A DNA stretch of 61,626 bases from Candidatus Colivicinus equi (GCA_018064825.1 JAGHUL010000002.1:1-61626), one strand, 5' to 3'; shown: positions 27,224 through 38,247, counted from the first letter of the stretch. Translations and numbers: made by a program. Notes: generated by a model from the sequence alone, not told the origin.

Positions 27224-28483
27224 ATGTCTAATTCATTGCTTATAATCTTAGTTGTTTTAGTGCTATGTTATTCTTTTTTTAGTGCTTCGGAAACAGCTTT
27301 TTCAAGTATGAATAAGATTAAATTAAAAGCTCTAGCAAATACAGGTAATGAAAAGGCACAAAAAACATTAGATTTATCAGACAATTTTACGAGTTTACTT
27401 ACAACAATATTAATAGGGAATACGATTGTTAATGTCGTTGCTGCATCATTGGCTACGGTTTTCTTTACTAGGATATTTAGTGAAGATGGAGTAGCTATCT
27501 CTTCAATCGTGATGACTTTGGTCATTATGATTATTGGTGAAATAGTACCTAAGACTATGGCGAAACATTGTCCAGAAAAATTCGCAATGTTTATAACGCC
27601 AATTCTTAAGTTATTAGTATTTATCTTTACGCCATTAACCTTCTTATTTAATAAACTTGAAAGTATTTTTTCTTCGCTATTTAAAGATGATGATGAAGGC
27701 TATAATACCGAAGAGTTTATTACTTTAGTTGAAGAGGCTAATGAAGATGGTGATTTAGAGGAACACGAAGCTGACTTAATTACAAACGCAATTGAATTTG
27801 AAGATGTCGATGTTTCTGAAATATTGACACCTAGAATCGATGTTATCGCTATAGAGCTAGGTGAAGATTCTAACACCAAGATTGAGAAGATGTATCGTGA
27901 ATCAGGTTATTCAAGATTGCCTGTTTATAAAGATAACATCGATAATATCATTGGCGTATTGCACGAAAAAGATTTCTATTACTATCTGCTTCATAAAAAG
28001 AACAATAAAAATGGTATTGAAACAATAATTCAGCCGGTAATATATACTCAACCGCAAGTTAAAGTATCATCGTTATTAAAAGAATTCCAAGCAAATAAAA
28101 CACATATGGCAGTTGTTTGTGATGAATATGGTGGTACTGAAGGCATTATTACAATGGAAGATATCTTAGAAGAGCTTGTAGGCGAAATCTATGATGAACA
28201 TGATGAAATAGTTGAATACTATAAGAAGCTTGATGATAAAACATATTTAATCAAAGCTGATTTAGATATTGACGATTTCTTTGAATATTTTGATGTTGAA
28301 AATAACGAAGAATATGATTTCAATTCAACATCAGCTTGGGTTATAGATGTTTTAGATAAAATACCAGATGTTGGCGATAGTTTTGATTATAAGAATCTTC
28401 ATATTGAAGTAACTGATGCTGATAACAAGAAAGTTAATGAAATTAAAGTTATTGTTAATGAAAAAGAGGAAGACAATGAATAA
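27224..28483 (+). CDS. CNNM (DUF21) plus CBS-pair plus CorC/HlyC-C domain transporter-like protein; start placed at ATG 27224
   Basis: SASETAFSSMNKIKLK, ILTPRIDV, SRLPVYKDNIDNIIGVLHEKD, CDEYGGTEGIITMEDILEELVGEI. Confidence 0.9.
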   Translation: MSNSLLIILVVLVLCYSFFSASETAFSSMNKIKLKALANTGNEKAQKTLDLSDNFTSLLTTILIGNTIVNVVAASLATVFFTRIFSEDGVAISSIVMTLVIMIIGEIVPKTMAKHCPEKFAMFITPILKLLVFIFTPLTFLFNKLESIFSSLFKDDDEGYNTEEFITLVEEANEDGDLEEHEADLITNAIEFEDVDVSEILTPRIDVIAIELGEDSNTKIEKMYRESGYSRLPVYKDNIDNIIGVLHEKDFYYYLLHKKNNKNGIETIIQPVIYTQPQVKVSSLLKEFQANKTHMAVVCDEYGGTEGIITMEDILEELVGEIYDEHDEIVEYYKKLDDKTYLIKADLDIDDFFEYFDVENNEEYDFNSTSAWVIDVLDKIPDVGDSFDYKNLHIEVTDADNKKVNEIKVIVNEKEEDNE

Positions 28484-28556
28484 ATATCGCTTCTTTGCTA
28501 GAAAACAATGACTGTAAGATTTATAATGAATGTATAGATAGAAAGAGGATAATTAT

Positions 28557-29306
28557 ATGAAAATTTACGTTGGAAGCGAGGAACAAATCGCTAAAAAAGC
28601 TGCTCAACAATATGTTGATTTATTAACTAAGAAGCCTAATGCTGTTCTTGGTGGCGCTACTGGTTCAACACCTTTAGGTCTATATCATGAACTTGCTAGA
28701 TTAAATAAAGAAGGTGTTATTACATTTAAAGATGTAACTACATTCAATCTTGATGAATATGTTGGTCTAGATGGTAGTCATGATCAATCATATCGTTATT
28801 TCATGAATCATAATCTATTTGATCATATCGATATCGATAAAGAAAGAACTCATGTTCCAGATGGTATCAATCTAGAAAATATCAAGACTTATGATAAAGC
28901 TATTGAAAAAGCTGGTGGCATTGATCTTCAAATCTTAGGTATCGGTGTTGATGGACATATCGCATTTAACGAACCTGGTACACCATTTGAATCATTAACT
29001 CACGTTGTTGAACTAGAAGAGAATACTCGTGAAGTTAACTCTAGATTCTTCAAGAGTATTGATGAAGTTCCTCATCAAGCTGTTACAATGGGAATCAAAT
29101 CAATTATGCATGCACGTTCTATTATCTTAATTGCTTTAGGTGATAATAAGGCTGATGTTGTTGAAAAGATGATTAATGGTCCAGTTGATACTGCTGTTGC
29201 TGCTTCTATTCTTCAATTACATCCTGATTGCACTGTATATCTTGATGAAAAGGCTGCTGCTAAGTTATTAGCTAGCGGTGCTGACGTCGAAATTGAAAGA
29301 ATTTAA
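28557..29306 (+). CDS. nagB: Glucosamine-6-phosphate deaminase
   Basis: GGATGSTPLGLYHEL, NLDEYVGL, QSYRYFMNHNLF, GIGVDGHIAFNEPG. Confidence 0.97.
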   Translation: MKIYVGSEEQIAKKAAQQYVDLLTKKPNAVLGGATGSTPLGLYHELARLNKEGVITFKDVTTFNLDEYVGLDGSHDQSYRYFMNHNLFDHIDIDKERTHVPDGINLENIKTYDKAIEKAGGIDLQILGIGVDGHIAFNEPGTPFESLTHVVELEENTREVNSRFFKSIDEVPHQAVTMGIKSIMHARSIILIALGDNKADVVEKMINGPVDTAVAASILQLHPDCTVYLDEKAAAKLLASGADVEIERI

Positions 29307-29342
29307 GTTTTTCTGTGGTAAATAAGCGAAGAGATATGTTTT

Positions 29343-29909
29343 ATGAAAAAAAATAGTTTCGTTACTTTCTTTTATTTAATATTCATCATTATTTCAATCA
29401 TTGCTCAATTAGTGTATATTCCAGTTTGTCCTGCTTCTTTAATTCCTGGATCTCTTTTGAGCGTATTTACACTATTCTTTGCTGTTTTCTATTCAATCGA
29501 AAACTACAAGAAACAAGCTGCTCCTTATTTTAAGACTTACATGATTTTATTTGCAGTTTCTGAATTAGCTACATTCATTGGTCTATCTTATATGAATTTC
29601 ACTAATGCAGAATTAAGCGTTTCAGGTACTGTATTTGATGTTGTAAGTAATGTATTAGCTATCGTTGGTATCTTTGGTTCATTAATTATCGGTTTAAGTA
29701 AAGACCTTGGTGAGAAAGAATCTAATACTATTTGTAAGGTTGTCTTTATTCTTTATGCAATTGGTATGGTAATCTTTGCAATTGAACTTGGTAAGATGAA
29801 TCAATTATCATTTGCTTTACGTTTCTTATCTAGATTGATGATGGCTGCTATCATGTGGACTATGGTATACATGAAGTACGAAAATAAGAGAAGACGTGGT
29901 GCTAAATAA
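29343..29909 (+). CDS. Multi-TM membrane protein of unknown function
   Basis: Hydrophobic segments throughout; own ORF and SD-like GAAGAG. Confidence 0.6.
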   Translation: MKKNSFVTFFYLIFIIISIIAQLVYIPVCPASLIPGSLLSVFTLFFAVFYSIENYKKQAAPYFKTYMILFAVSELATFIGLSYMNFTNAELSVSGTVFDVVSNVLAIVGIFGSLIIGLSKDLGEKESNTICKVVFILYAIGMVIFAIELGKMNQLSFALRFLSRLMMAAIMWTMVYMKYENKRRRGAK

Positions 29910-29921
29910 TTAATAATAACT

Positions 29922-29946
29922 AGGCTATTGAAAAATGGCCTTTTTT
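29922..29946 (+). terminator. Terminator AGGCTATT-GAAA-AATGGCCT-TTTTT
   Basis: 8-bp stem (one G-U), GAAA tetraloop, U-tract. Confidence 0.75.
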
Positions 29947-29952
29947 CTTTGT

Positions 29953-30582
29953 ATGAACTATTATCAAGATATTATTAATAAAATAACTAAATTAATAGAA
30001 AATGAAAACTTTGATGAAGCTAACAAGCTAATTGATGAAGAACTTAATGTTCCATATGTTCCTAAAGAATATTTAGATCAATTAGAACAATTACAAGCTC
30101 AAGTTAAAGCTGTTACTTTTGTATATAAATCATTGACTGATGAAGATATTGAAAAATATCTATTTATGGATGCAGAACATCAACTTATTGCTGTCAATGA
30201 ACTTAATAAAAAGAATCTTCGTGAATATATAGATTTATGTAATAAGTATTTATCTTCTAATGGCTTTAAAAACGCTAAAGTATTACTTGTAGATAGTTTA
30301 ATAAATCAAGAAATAGGTGAAGATATTAAATATATAGATTCTGGTATGGAATACGAGTTTATTCCTAAATACGTGATGCCTATTGAAATTTCAGGTGGCT
30401 TTAAGAAGGCTTTAAAGCTTATTGACGATGAGTTTATGAAAGAACCTAGTATGAACAAACTTGCAAGAGATTTGTTGTATAAAGAGTGTTTAATGGCTTT
30501 ACCAGTCAATTACGAAGAAAGTGAAGCTCCTATACTAGCTAAAAATATTATTGATTATATTTATAAGGCTTTTAATAGTTAA
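29953..30582 (+). CDS. DUF3196-like/TPR-like protein (start placed at ATG 29953, MNYYQDI)
   Basis: Called start at 29935 lies inside the terminator stem; soluble helical protein. Confidence 0.55.
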   Translation: MNYYQDIINKITKLIENENFDEANKLIDEELNVPYVPKEYLDQLEQLQAQVKAVTFVYKSLTDEDIEKYLFMDAEHQLIAVNELNKKNLREYIDLCNKYLSSNGFKNAKVLLVDSLINQEIGEDIKYIDSGMEYEFIPKYVMPIEISGGFKKALKLIDDEFMKEPSMNKLARDLLYKECLMALPVNYEESEAPILAKNIIDYIYKAFNS

Positions 30583-30584
30583 AT

Positions 30585-30803
30585 ATGGAAAGAATAAAAC
30601 TTGGGAAGTATCTTCATTTCAAAGGAAAAGAATATGAAGTTCTATATGTAGGCAAACATACTGAAACTCTAGAAGATGTTGTCATATATAGAGCCTTGTA
30701 TGGCGATTTTGGAATTTGGGTTAGACCTTTAAAGATGTTTACAGAAAAAGTTGAAGTCGATGGAAAACTAGTCGATCGTTTTAAATTTATAGGTGACAAA
30801 TAG
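30585..30803 (+). CDS. DUF1653 family protein
   Basis: GKYLHFKGKEYEVLYVGKHTETLEDVVIYRALYGDFGIWVRPLKMF. Confidence 0.8.
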   Translation: MERIKLGKYLHFKGKEYEVLYVGKHTETLEDVVIYRALYGDFGIWVRPLKMFTEKVEVDGKLVDRFKFIGDK

Positions 30804-30879
30804 GTGCTAATTATAATCATTTTTATGGTATTTGATTTACATATTTGATAGAATATATAAGGTTATAAAGGAGAATTAT

Positions 30880-32142
30880 ATGGCAGAGTATAAAAAAATA
30901 GAATCTGGAAAAGCAGAGTTAACAGTTACATTAGAAGGTGATAACTGGCAAGAAGCAAAAAAGAAAGCGTACAAAAAGGTTGCTTCAAAAATAGAAATTA
31001 AAGGATTTAGAAAAGGTCAAGCACCTAAGAACATGATTGATAAATACATCAATCATAATGAAGTGTTAATAGAAGCTGCTGAAGCTTTGGCACAACAAGC
31101 ATTATTAGATGGCGTTAAGGAACATGATGTTCAATTAATTGACCGTCCTGAATTAAAACTTGATACTCTGGATGAAGATAAATGTGTTCTTACATTTGTT
31201 TGCCCAGTAAAACCTGATGTTAAACTTGGTGACTACAAAGCTCTAGAATATAAAGTTGAAGAAGTAAAAGTTGAAGATAAAGAAGTAGATGATCAAATCG
31301 CTACATTATTAGATAGAAAAGCTGATCTTGAACTTAAAGAAGATGGCGAAGTAGAAGATGGTGATACTGCTGTTATCGATTTCGAAGGTTTCGTTGATGG
31401 CGTAGCATTCGAAGGTGGTAAAGGTGAGAACTATGATTTAGTTATAGGATCTAATTCATTTATCCCTGGCTTCGAATCTCAATTAGCTGGTATGAAATCA
31501 GAAGAAACAAAAGACATCAATGTTAAATTCCCTGAAGACTACCAAGAAGCTTCATTAAAAGGCAAGGATGCAACTTTCAAAGTAACAGTTCATGAAATCA
31601 AAAAGAAAGTGCTACCTGTTCTAGATGATGAATTTGTAAAAGAACTTAAATATGAAAACGTCAATACTGTTGATGAGTTAAAGAATTACACAAAAGAGAA
31701 TCTTGAAAAGCAAAAGAAGGATGTTGCTACTAGAGAAGCAGACAACAAACTTGTTGACGAGTTAGCTAAGATTGTTGAAGTTGAAATTCCTCAAGTTATG
31801 ATTGATTCTGAAGAAGATACAATGGTAAATCAATATGAACAAAGATTAATGTCACAAGGTTTACAATTAGAACAATTCTTAAAGATGATGGGTCAAACTA
31901 AAGATGAGTTCAAAGCTTCAATGAAGGATGATGCAACTAAGCGTGTCAAGATTAATCTTGCTTTAGAAGAGATTGCTAAACTAGAAAATGTAGAAGTTAG
32001 TGATGAAGATATTTCTAAAGAATATGACAAGATGGCTGAAATGTATGGCTTAAAGGTTGAAGAAATCAAACAATACGTTCCAGAAGAAAATGTCAAAGAA
32101 GATCTAAAACTTAATAAGACTTTAGATTTATTAAAAAAATAG
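30880..32142 (+). CDS. tig: Trigger factor (start placed at ATG 30880)
   Basis: IEIKGFRKGQAPKNMIDKYI; PPIase domain GDTAVIDFEGFVDGVAFEGGKGENYDLVIGSNSFIPGFE. Confidence 0.96.
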   Translation: MAEYKKIESGKAELTVTLEGDNWQEAKKKAYKKVASKIEIKGFRKGQAPKNMIDKYINHNEVLIEAAEALAQQALLDGVKEHDVQLIDRPELKLDTLDEDKCVLTFVCPVKPDVKLGDYKALEYKVEEVKVEDKEVDDQIATLLDRKADLELKEDGEVEDGDTAVIDFEGFVDGVAFEGGKGENYDLVIGSNSFIPGFESQLAGMKSEETKDINVKFPEDYQEASLKGKDATFKVTVHEIKKKVLPVLDDEFVKELKYENVNTVDELKNYTKENLEKQKKDVATREADNKLVDELAKIVEVEIPQVMIDSEEDTMVNQYEQRLMSQGLQLEQFLKMMGQTKDEFKASMKDDATKRVKINLALEEIAKLENVEVSDEDISKEYDKMAEMYGLKVEEIKQYVPEENVKEDLKLNKTLDLLKK

Positions 32143-32145
32143 TAT

Positions 32146-32166
32146 AAAGACGCTTTGCGTCTTTTC
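32146..32166 (+). terminator. Hairpin AAAGACGC-ttt-GCGTCTTT between tig and lon (terminator/attenuator)
   Basis: Perfect 8-bp inverted repeat followed by short T run. Confidence 0.6.
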
Positions 32167-32183
32167 TTAAATGAGGAGGTATT

Positions 32184-34484
32184 ATGAGTAGTATTGAATC
32201 TTATCCACTATTATGTACTCGTGGAGCTGTAATGTTTCCTATGCAGGAATTAGCTATCGAAGTTGGTAGAAAGTATTCTGTAGATGCGGTAAATTATTGC
32301 TTAAAAAATCAATCACAGATCGTTATTGTTTCTCAAAAAGATCTAACTGTAAACGATCCAACTCCTGAAGATCTTTATGAAGTTGGTACATTATGTACAA
32401 TAAAAAACAGTCGTAAAAATTACGATCATTTAAAAGTTATATTTTCAGGTGTTAAAAGATGTTTTATTAAAAAGCATTTTGTTCAAGATGATGTAAATTT
32501 TGTTGAGATTGAAGAAATGGAAAGCTTCACATCTGATGAATTAGAGATTGAAGTTCTAACTAAAAAGGCATTGCTTGAATTCAATAACATAGCACAAAAG
32601 TATGCTAGACCTGGATTCCCTTTGAAGCAAAATACGGTATTTGACCAAGTGTTTGCATCAATAATGGTAGACACTTTTGCTCAAATCTATGTAAAAGAAT
32701 TAAATATTAAACAAAAATTCTTGGAAGAGAATAACGTTAATAAACGTTTATATATGATGCTTGATCAAATCGATAAAGAACACAAATTATATGATATTGA
32801 ACAAGAATTAAATGAAAAGGTTAAATCAACAATTGAAGAGGGACAACGAGACTACTATTTAAGAGAAAAACTTAAAGCTATTAAAGATGAACTAGGTGGC
32901 GAAGGTGTATCTGATATTGATGATTTAAGAAAACTTGTTGATGAAAACCCATATCCAGATAATGTTAAACAGAAAGCTTATGACGAGTTTAAACATTACG
33001 AAATGCTTCCACCTGCAACAGGAGAAACTGGTGTTATTCGTTCTTATTTGGAATGGTTGTTATTTACTCCTTGGTATCAAAAATCTGAAGATAATAATGA
33101 TTTAGAAAAAGCATCACAAATTTTAGATGAAGATCATTATGGTTTAGTAAAAGTTAAAGAAAGAATCTTAGAGTATTTAGCTGTTAAACAGATGACTAAT
33201 TCTTTGAAGTCTCCAATTATATGTTTAGTTGGTCCTCCAGGAGTTGGTAAAACATCATTGGCAAAATCTGTAGCAAGAGCACTTGATAGAAAATTCGTGA
33301 AGATATCTTTAGGTGGTGTAAGAGATGAAGCTGAAATTAGAGGTCATCGTCGTACTTATTTAGGTTCTATGCCTGGAAGAATTATTCAAGGTATGAAACG
33401 TGCTGGTACAACTAATCCTGTCTTCTTAATTGATGAAATTGATAAGATGGCTTCTGATTATAAGGGTGATCCATCTAGTGCAATGCTAGAAGTATTAGAT
33501 CCTGAACAGAACAATATGTTCTCTGATCATTATCTAGAAGAACCATATGATTTATCAGATGTTCTATTTATCTGCACAGCTAATTATCGTGATAATATTC
33601 CGCCTGCATTGTTAGATAGGTTAGAGATTATTGAATTATCTAGTTATACCGAAGAAGAAAAACTAAATATTGCTAACAAGCACTTAATTAAGAAGCAATT
33701 AGAAGCAAACGGTTTAAACGATAAACAAATTACATTTAATGATGAAATATTAACTTATTTGATTAGACATTACACTAGAGAAGCTGGTGTTAGACAATTA
33801 GAAAGAACGATAGGTAATCTTTGTCGTAAATCTGTTCTAGCTATCTTAAAACAAAAGAAACGTTCTATCAAAATAAACAAGAAATTAGTTAACACTTGGT
33901 TAGGACACGAAATCTTTGAATATGGTACAAAAGAAAAGAAAGATGAAGTAGGTGTAGTCACTGGCTTAGCATATACATCATTTGGTGGCGATATATTACA
34001 AATAGAAGTTAATTACTTTGAAGGTAAGGGTAACTTAGTTGTCACAGGTCAACTTGGTGATGTTATGGTTGAATCTGCAAAAATTGCTTTAGACTATATT
34101 AAAGCAAATGCTATAAAGTATGACATTAATCCTGAATTCTTCGATAAACATGATATTCATATTCATGTACCAGAAGGTGCAGTTCCAAAAGATGGTCCAT
34201 CTGCAGGTGTTACTTTAACTACAGCAATTGTTTCTTCTCTAACAAATCGCCCAGCTAAGAAAGATTTAGCTATGACAGGTGAAGTTACTTTACGTGGCAA
34301 TGTTTTACCTATTGGTGGTTTAAAGGAAAAATCATTAGCTGCACATCGTAGTGGCATTAAGACCATTGTTATTCCAAAAGGCAATATCAAAGATTTGGAT
34401 GATGTTCCTGATACTGTCAAGAATGAAGTTAAATTCATTCCAGTTGAAAAAGTTGATCAAGTATTTAAAGAGGCTTTATATTAA
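32184..34484 (+). CDS. lon: ATP-dependent protease La (Lon)
   Basis: GPPGVGKTSLAKSVARAL, EIRGHRRTYLGSMPGRIIQ, PKDGPSAGVTLTTA. Confidence 0.97.
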   Translation: MSSIESYPLLCTRGAVMFPMQELAIEVGRKYSVDAVNYCLKNQSQIVIVSQKDLTVNDPTPEDLYEVGTLCTIKNSRKNYDHLKVIFSGVKRCFIKKHFVQDDVNFVEIEEMESFTSDELEIEVLTKKALLEFNNIAQKYARPGFPLKQNTVFDQVFASIMVDTFAQIYVKELNIKQKFLEENNVNKRLYMMLDQIDKEHKLYDIEQELNEKVKSTIEEGQRDYYLREKLKAIKDELGGEGVSDIDDLRKLVDENPYPDNVKQKAYDEFKHYEMLPPATGETGVIRSYLEWLLFTPWYQKSEDNNDLEKASQILDEDHYGLVKVKERILEYLAVKQMTNSLKSPIICLVGPPGVGKTSLAKSVARALDRKFVKISLGGVRDEAEIRGHRRTYLGSMPGRIIQGMKRAGTTNPVFLIDEIDKMASDYKGDPSSAMLEVLDPEQNNMFSDHYLEEPYDLSDVLFICTANYRDNIPPALLDRLEIIELSSYTEEEKLNIANKHLIKKQLEANGLNDKQITFNDEILTYLIRHYTREAGVRQLERTIGNLCRKSVLAILKQKKRSIKINKKLVNTWLGHEIFEYGTKEKKDEVGVVTGLAYTSFGGDILQIEVNYFEGKGNLVVTGQLGDVMVESAKIALDYIKANAIKYDINPEFFDKHDIHIHVPEGAVPKDGPSAGVTLTTAIVSSLTNRPAKKDLAMTGEVTLRGNVLPIGGLKEKSLAAHRSGIKTIVIPKGNIKDLDDVPDTVKNEVKFIPVEKVDQVFKEALY

Positions 34485-35029
34485 TGATTCAGTTCGTCAA
34501 ATCAGCAGCCAAGTTATCGGATTTTCCTCAAGGATATAAAGAGGTTGTTTTTGTTGGAAGATCTAATGCTGGTAAATCATCTTTAATAAATGCTTTGTAT
34601 AAAAAAGATTTAGCATATACAGGTAAAACGCCTGGCAAAACTAAGATGATTAATTTCTTCAATAATGACGAAAAGTATTTGGTTGTCGATGTTCCTGGAT
34701 ATGGATTCGCAAATCGTTCTAAACAAGAAGCTATTGATTTTGGCGATATGATGGAAGATTATTTCTCTAGAGATAATATTAAATTATGCGTCATGATTGT
34801 CGATTGCCGAATCGGTTTAACTGACGATGATGTAAATATGCTTGATTTTTTAAAACAAAGAAAAATTAGATATATCATTGTTGTAAATAAAATTGATAAA
34901 TTGTCTAATAATCAATTGATGAATAATAAACATAAACTTTTCAAAGATTATGATAACTGTATCTATATCTCAACTTTAAAAAGAACAAATATCGATATCT
35001 TAAAGAATGATATTGAAAAGATTCTATAG
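34484..35029 (+). CDS. engB: Ribosome biogenesis GTP-binding protein EngB/YsxC
   Basis: VFVGRSNAGKSSLINAL, GKTKMINFF, VDVPGYGFA, NKIDK. Confidence 0.95.
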   Translation: MIQFVKSAAKLSDFPQGYKEVVFVGRSNAGKSSLINALYKKDLAYTGKTPGKTKMINFFNNDEKYLVVDVPGYGFANRSKQEAIDFGDMMEDYFSRDNIKLCVMIVDCRIGLTDDDVNMLDFLKQRKIRYIIVVNKIDKLSNNQLMNNKHKLFKDYDNCIYISTLKRTNIDILKNDIEKIL

Positions 35030-35037
35030 AGGTAAAT

Positions 35038-35424
35038 ATGACGCTAGATGAATTTGCTTTAGCACATTCTAAACTAATAGAGCAATATCAACTTATTGAA
35101 TATCATCTTGAAGGTTTATTCGGTATTGCAGGAAGTGGTGATTTTGAGGAGCTTACACGTCGTGTTGAAAACGATACGATGGGTGAATTGATTAGAAAAG
35201 TTAAATTTATTTTTCATGAGAAAAAGATTTATTTATTAGATATAAATGATTTTGAATCTTTGGAAGTAATTAGAAATGATCGTAACTATTGGTGTCATCA
35301 ATGTTACTTAGATATCAAAGCTAAAGAGAATATAGAAAAAATAACTAACATCAAAAATGACTATGATTTGGTATATGGTATGAATCAAAAATTACGTGAG
35401 GTATTTAAAACTATTAAAGGATGA
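35038..35424 (+). CDS. Small helical protein of unknown function
   Basis: 128-aa ORF with SD GAGG; no recognised family. Confidence 0.5.
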   Translation: MTLDEFALAHSKLIEQYQLIEYHLEGLFGIAGSGDFEELTRRVENDTMGELIRKVKFIFHEKKIYLLDINDFESLEVIRNDRNYWCHQCYLDIKAKENIEKITNIKNDYDLVYGMNQKLREVFKTIKG

Positions 35425-35469
35425 TTTCTGTATTGTTTATTAGGTTTAGATAACTTATAATTAAATTAC

Positions 35470-35655
35470 GTTGATTAGAAGGAAGTAATCAATTTGGGAA
35501 TGTAGAGATATAACGGTTGGTGAAAGTTATACTAGAATTGATGAAAATGTTGTCTAGGAGTTTACGAAAGTACGTGTAATTCGCGTTAAGGATTTAAGTA
35601 AGAAATTAAGGTGGTACCGCGACTATTTCGCCCTTTGTGCCACCTTTTATTTTTG
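35470..35655 (+). promoter_or_regulatory. T-box leader (valine) upstream of valS
   Basis: AAGGTGGTACCGCG at 35608-35621 with terminator …TGCCACCTTTTATTTTT; candidate specifier GTTGTC (Val codons) at 35549-35554. Confidence 0.92.
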
Positions 35656-35667
35656 GGAGGATGAATT

Positions 35668-38247
35668 ATGTTAGATAGCAAGTATGATGCAAAGAAAGTT
35701 GAAGAAGGAAGATACCAAGATTGGTTAGATCATCATTATTTTGAAAGTGGTGATATGTCTAAGAAACCATATTGTATCGTTATACCTCCACCAAATGTAA
35801 CAGGTAAATTACATTTAGGACATGCGATGGATAATACGATTCAAGATTTATTAGCTAGATATAATCGTTTGAAAGGTTATGATGTTTTGTGGGTTCCTGG
35901 AATGGACCATGCAGGTATAGCTACACAAGCTAAAGTTGATGCCAGATTAAAAGAACAAGGCGTTTCTCGCTATGATATTGGTAGAGAAAAGTTCTTAGAC
36001 AAAGCATGGGAATGGAAAAAGGAATATTCTGATTTCATTAGATCTCAATGGGCAAAACTAGGTAATAGTACTGATTATCGTAAAGAAAGATTCACTTTAG
36101 ATGAAGGTTTAAGTAAGGCTGTTGCGCAAGTATTTGTTACTTATTATAAAGAGGGATTAATATATCAAGGTCAAAGAGTTATTAACTGGGACCCTCAAGC
36201 AAAGACAGCACTAAGTAATATTGAAGTTATTCATAAAGATGTAAAAGGTTATATGTATTATCTTCAATACCATGTTGTTGATTCTGATGAAACATTTGTT
36301 GTAGCAACAACTAGACCAGAGACAATGTTTGGCGATGTATGCATTGTTGTTCATCCTAAAGATGAAAAAGTAAATCACTTAATCGGTAAGAAAGCAATCA
36401 ATCCTGCAAATGGTGAAGTTTTACCTATTATTGGTGATGAATATATTGAAATAGGATTTGGAACAGGCATTATGAAATGTACTCCTGCACACGACCCTAA
36501 TGACTATCAAATCGCAATAAGACATAATCTTGAAATGCTAATTTGTATGAATGAAGATGGCACTATGAATGAATTATGCGGTGAATTTAACGGTTTAGAT
36601 AGATATGAATGTAGAGAAAAACTATTAGAAAAATTCAAGAATGAAAATGTCTTAATAAAAGCCGAAGAAATCGTCCACTCTGTAGGTCACTCAGAGAGAA
36701 CTGGCGTTATGGTAGAACCTTATCTATCAAAACAATGGTTCGTTAAGATGAAACCTTTAGCTGAAGATGTTTTGAAAGCTCAAGAAAATCCTGATACAAA
36801 GATAAATTTCTATCCAAAACGTTTTGAAAAGACATTCAACCAATGGCTAGAAAACATAGAAGATTGGTGTATATCTAGACAATTATGGTGGGGACACAGA
36901 ATACCAGTTTGGTATCACAAAGAAACTGGTGAAATCTATTGTGAAGTTGAACCTCCAAAAGATATTGAAAACTGGATACAAGATGAAGATGTATTAGATA
37001 CTTGGTTCTCTAGTGCGTTATGGCCATTCTCAACGTTAGGCTGGCCAGATACTGAGTCAGAAGATTTAAAACGTTACTTCCCAACTACATGTATGGTTAC
37101 AGGTTACGATATCATATTCTTCTGGGTAGCTAGAATGGCATTTAGTGCTCGTCATTTCTTAAATGACGTTCCATTTAAAGATTGCTTAATCCATGGCTTA
37201 ATTAGAGACGAAAAGGGTAGAAAGATGTCTAAATCCTTAGGTAATGGTATCGACCCAATCGATATTATTGATAAGTATGGTGCCGATTCACTAAGATTAT
37301 TCTTGTCTACTAATTCAACACCAGGTTTGGATATGAATTTCTCAACTGAAAAGTTAGAAGCAGGTTGGAACTTTATCAACAAGTTATGGAATGCTTCTCG
37401 TTATGTTTTGATGAATTGTGATGATACATATAAGTATAGTAAACCATCGTTTACTAATGATATTGACTGTTGGATTGTTAACAAATTAAATCAAACTGTT
37501 AAATCTGCTACAGCTAATCTTGATAAATATGAGTTAGCAATTGCTGGTAATGAAATCATGTCATTTGTTTGGGATGATTTCTGTTCAATGTATATCGAAT
37601 TTACTAAGCCAGCATTAAATAGCGAAGATATTAATTTGAAACATCAAACATTAGATACTCTTATTTATGTATTAGAAGCTATTCTTAAACTTTTACATCC
37701 ATTTATTCCTTTTGTTACTGAAGAAATTTATCAAGAGATTAATGGTAAAGATAAATCATTATTGCAAGAATTGCTTCCTGAGATTATTGAAGTTGATGCG
37801 AATAAAGCGAAAGCTATTGAAGGCGTTATCGAAATAATCAAACAAACTAGAGAGATTAGAACTGAAAACAATATCAAACCTTCAAAAGAACTTCATATCT
37901 TAGTTGAAGGTATTCAATTAGATGATTCATTAAAATCAATTTTAGCTAAGATGACTAAGCTTATTACGATTGATAAGATTGAACAAGAATCTATTGTAAG
38001 ACCATTATCATTTGGAAAGATTAGCTTCATCATGGATGAAATCGTTGATAAGGCCGCTGAACTTGAAAAGATTAATAAAGAATTAGAAAGATTAGAAAAT
38101 GAAATCAAACGTTCTAATTCTATGCTGTCTAACGAGAAGTTTGTTTCTAAAGCTCCTCAACAAAAAGTAGAAGAAGAAAGAGCTAAACTTGTTAATTACC
38201 AAAATTCATATAATACTTTATTAGAAAAAAAGAAGGATTTTGAATAA
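35668..38247 (+). CDS. valS: Valyl-tRNA synthetase
   Basis: PPPNVTGKLHLGHAMD, GMDHAGIATQ, GRKMSKSLGNGIDPIDII. Confidence 0.98.
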   Translation: MLDSKYDAKKVEEGRYQDWLDHHYFESGDMSKKPYCIVIPPPNVTGKLHLGHAMDNTIQDLLARYNRLKGYDVLWVPGMDHAGIATQAKVDARLKEQGVSRYDIGREKFLDKAWEWKKEYSDFIRSQWAKLGNSTDYRKERFTLDEGLSKAVAQVFVTYYKEGLIYQGQRVINWDPQAKTALSNIEVIHKDVKGYMYYLQYHVVDSDETFVVATTRPETMFGDVCIVVHPKDEKVNHLIGKKAINPANGEVLPIIGDEYIEIGFGTGIMKCTPAHDPNDYQIAIRHNLEMLICMNEDGTMNELCGEFNGLDRYECREKLLEKFKNENVLIKAEEIVHSVGHSERTGVMVEPYLSKQWFVKMKPLAEDVLKAQENPDTKINFYPKRFEKTFNQWLENIEDWCISRQLWWGHRIPVWYHKETGEIYCEVEPPKDIENWIQDEDVLDTWFSSALWPFSTLGWPDTESEDLKRYFPTTCMVTGYDIIFFWVARMAFSARHFLNDVPFKDCLIHGLIRDEKGRKMSKSLGNGIDPIDIIDKYGADSLRLFLSTNSTPGLDMNFSTEKLEAGWNFINKLWNASRYVLMNCDDTYKYSKPSFTNDIDCWIVNKLNQTVKSATANLDKYELAIAGNEIMSFVWDDFCSMYIEFTKPALNSEDINLKHQTLDTLIYVLEAILKLLHPFIPFVTEEIYQEINGKDKSLLQELLPEIIEVDANKAKAIEGVIEIIKQTREIRTENNIKPSKELHILVEGIQLDDSLKSILAKMTKLITIDKIEQESIVRPLSFGKISFIMDEIVDKAAELEKINKELERLENEIKRSNSMLSNEKFVSKAPQQKVEEERAKLVNYQNSYNTLLEKKKDFE

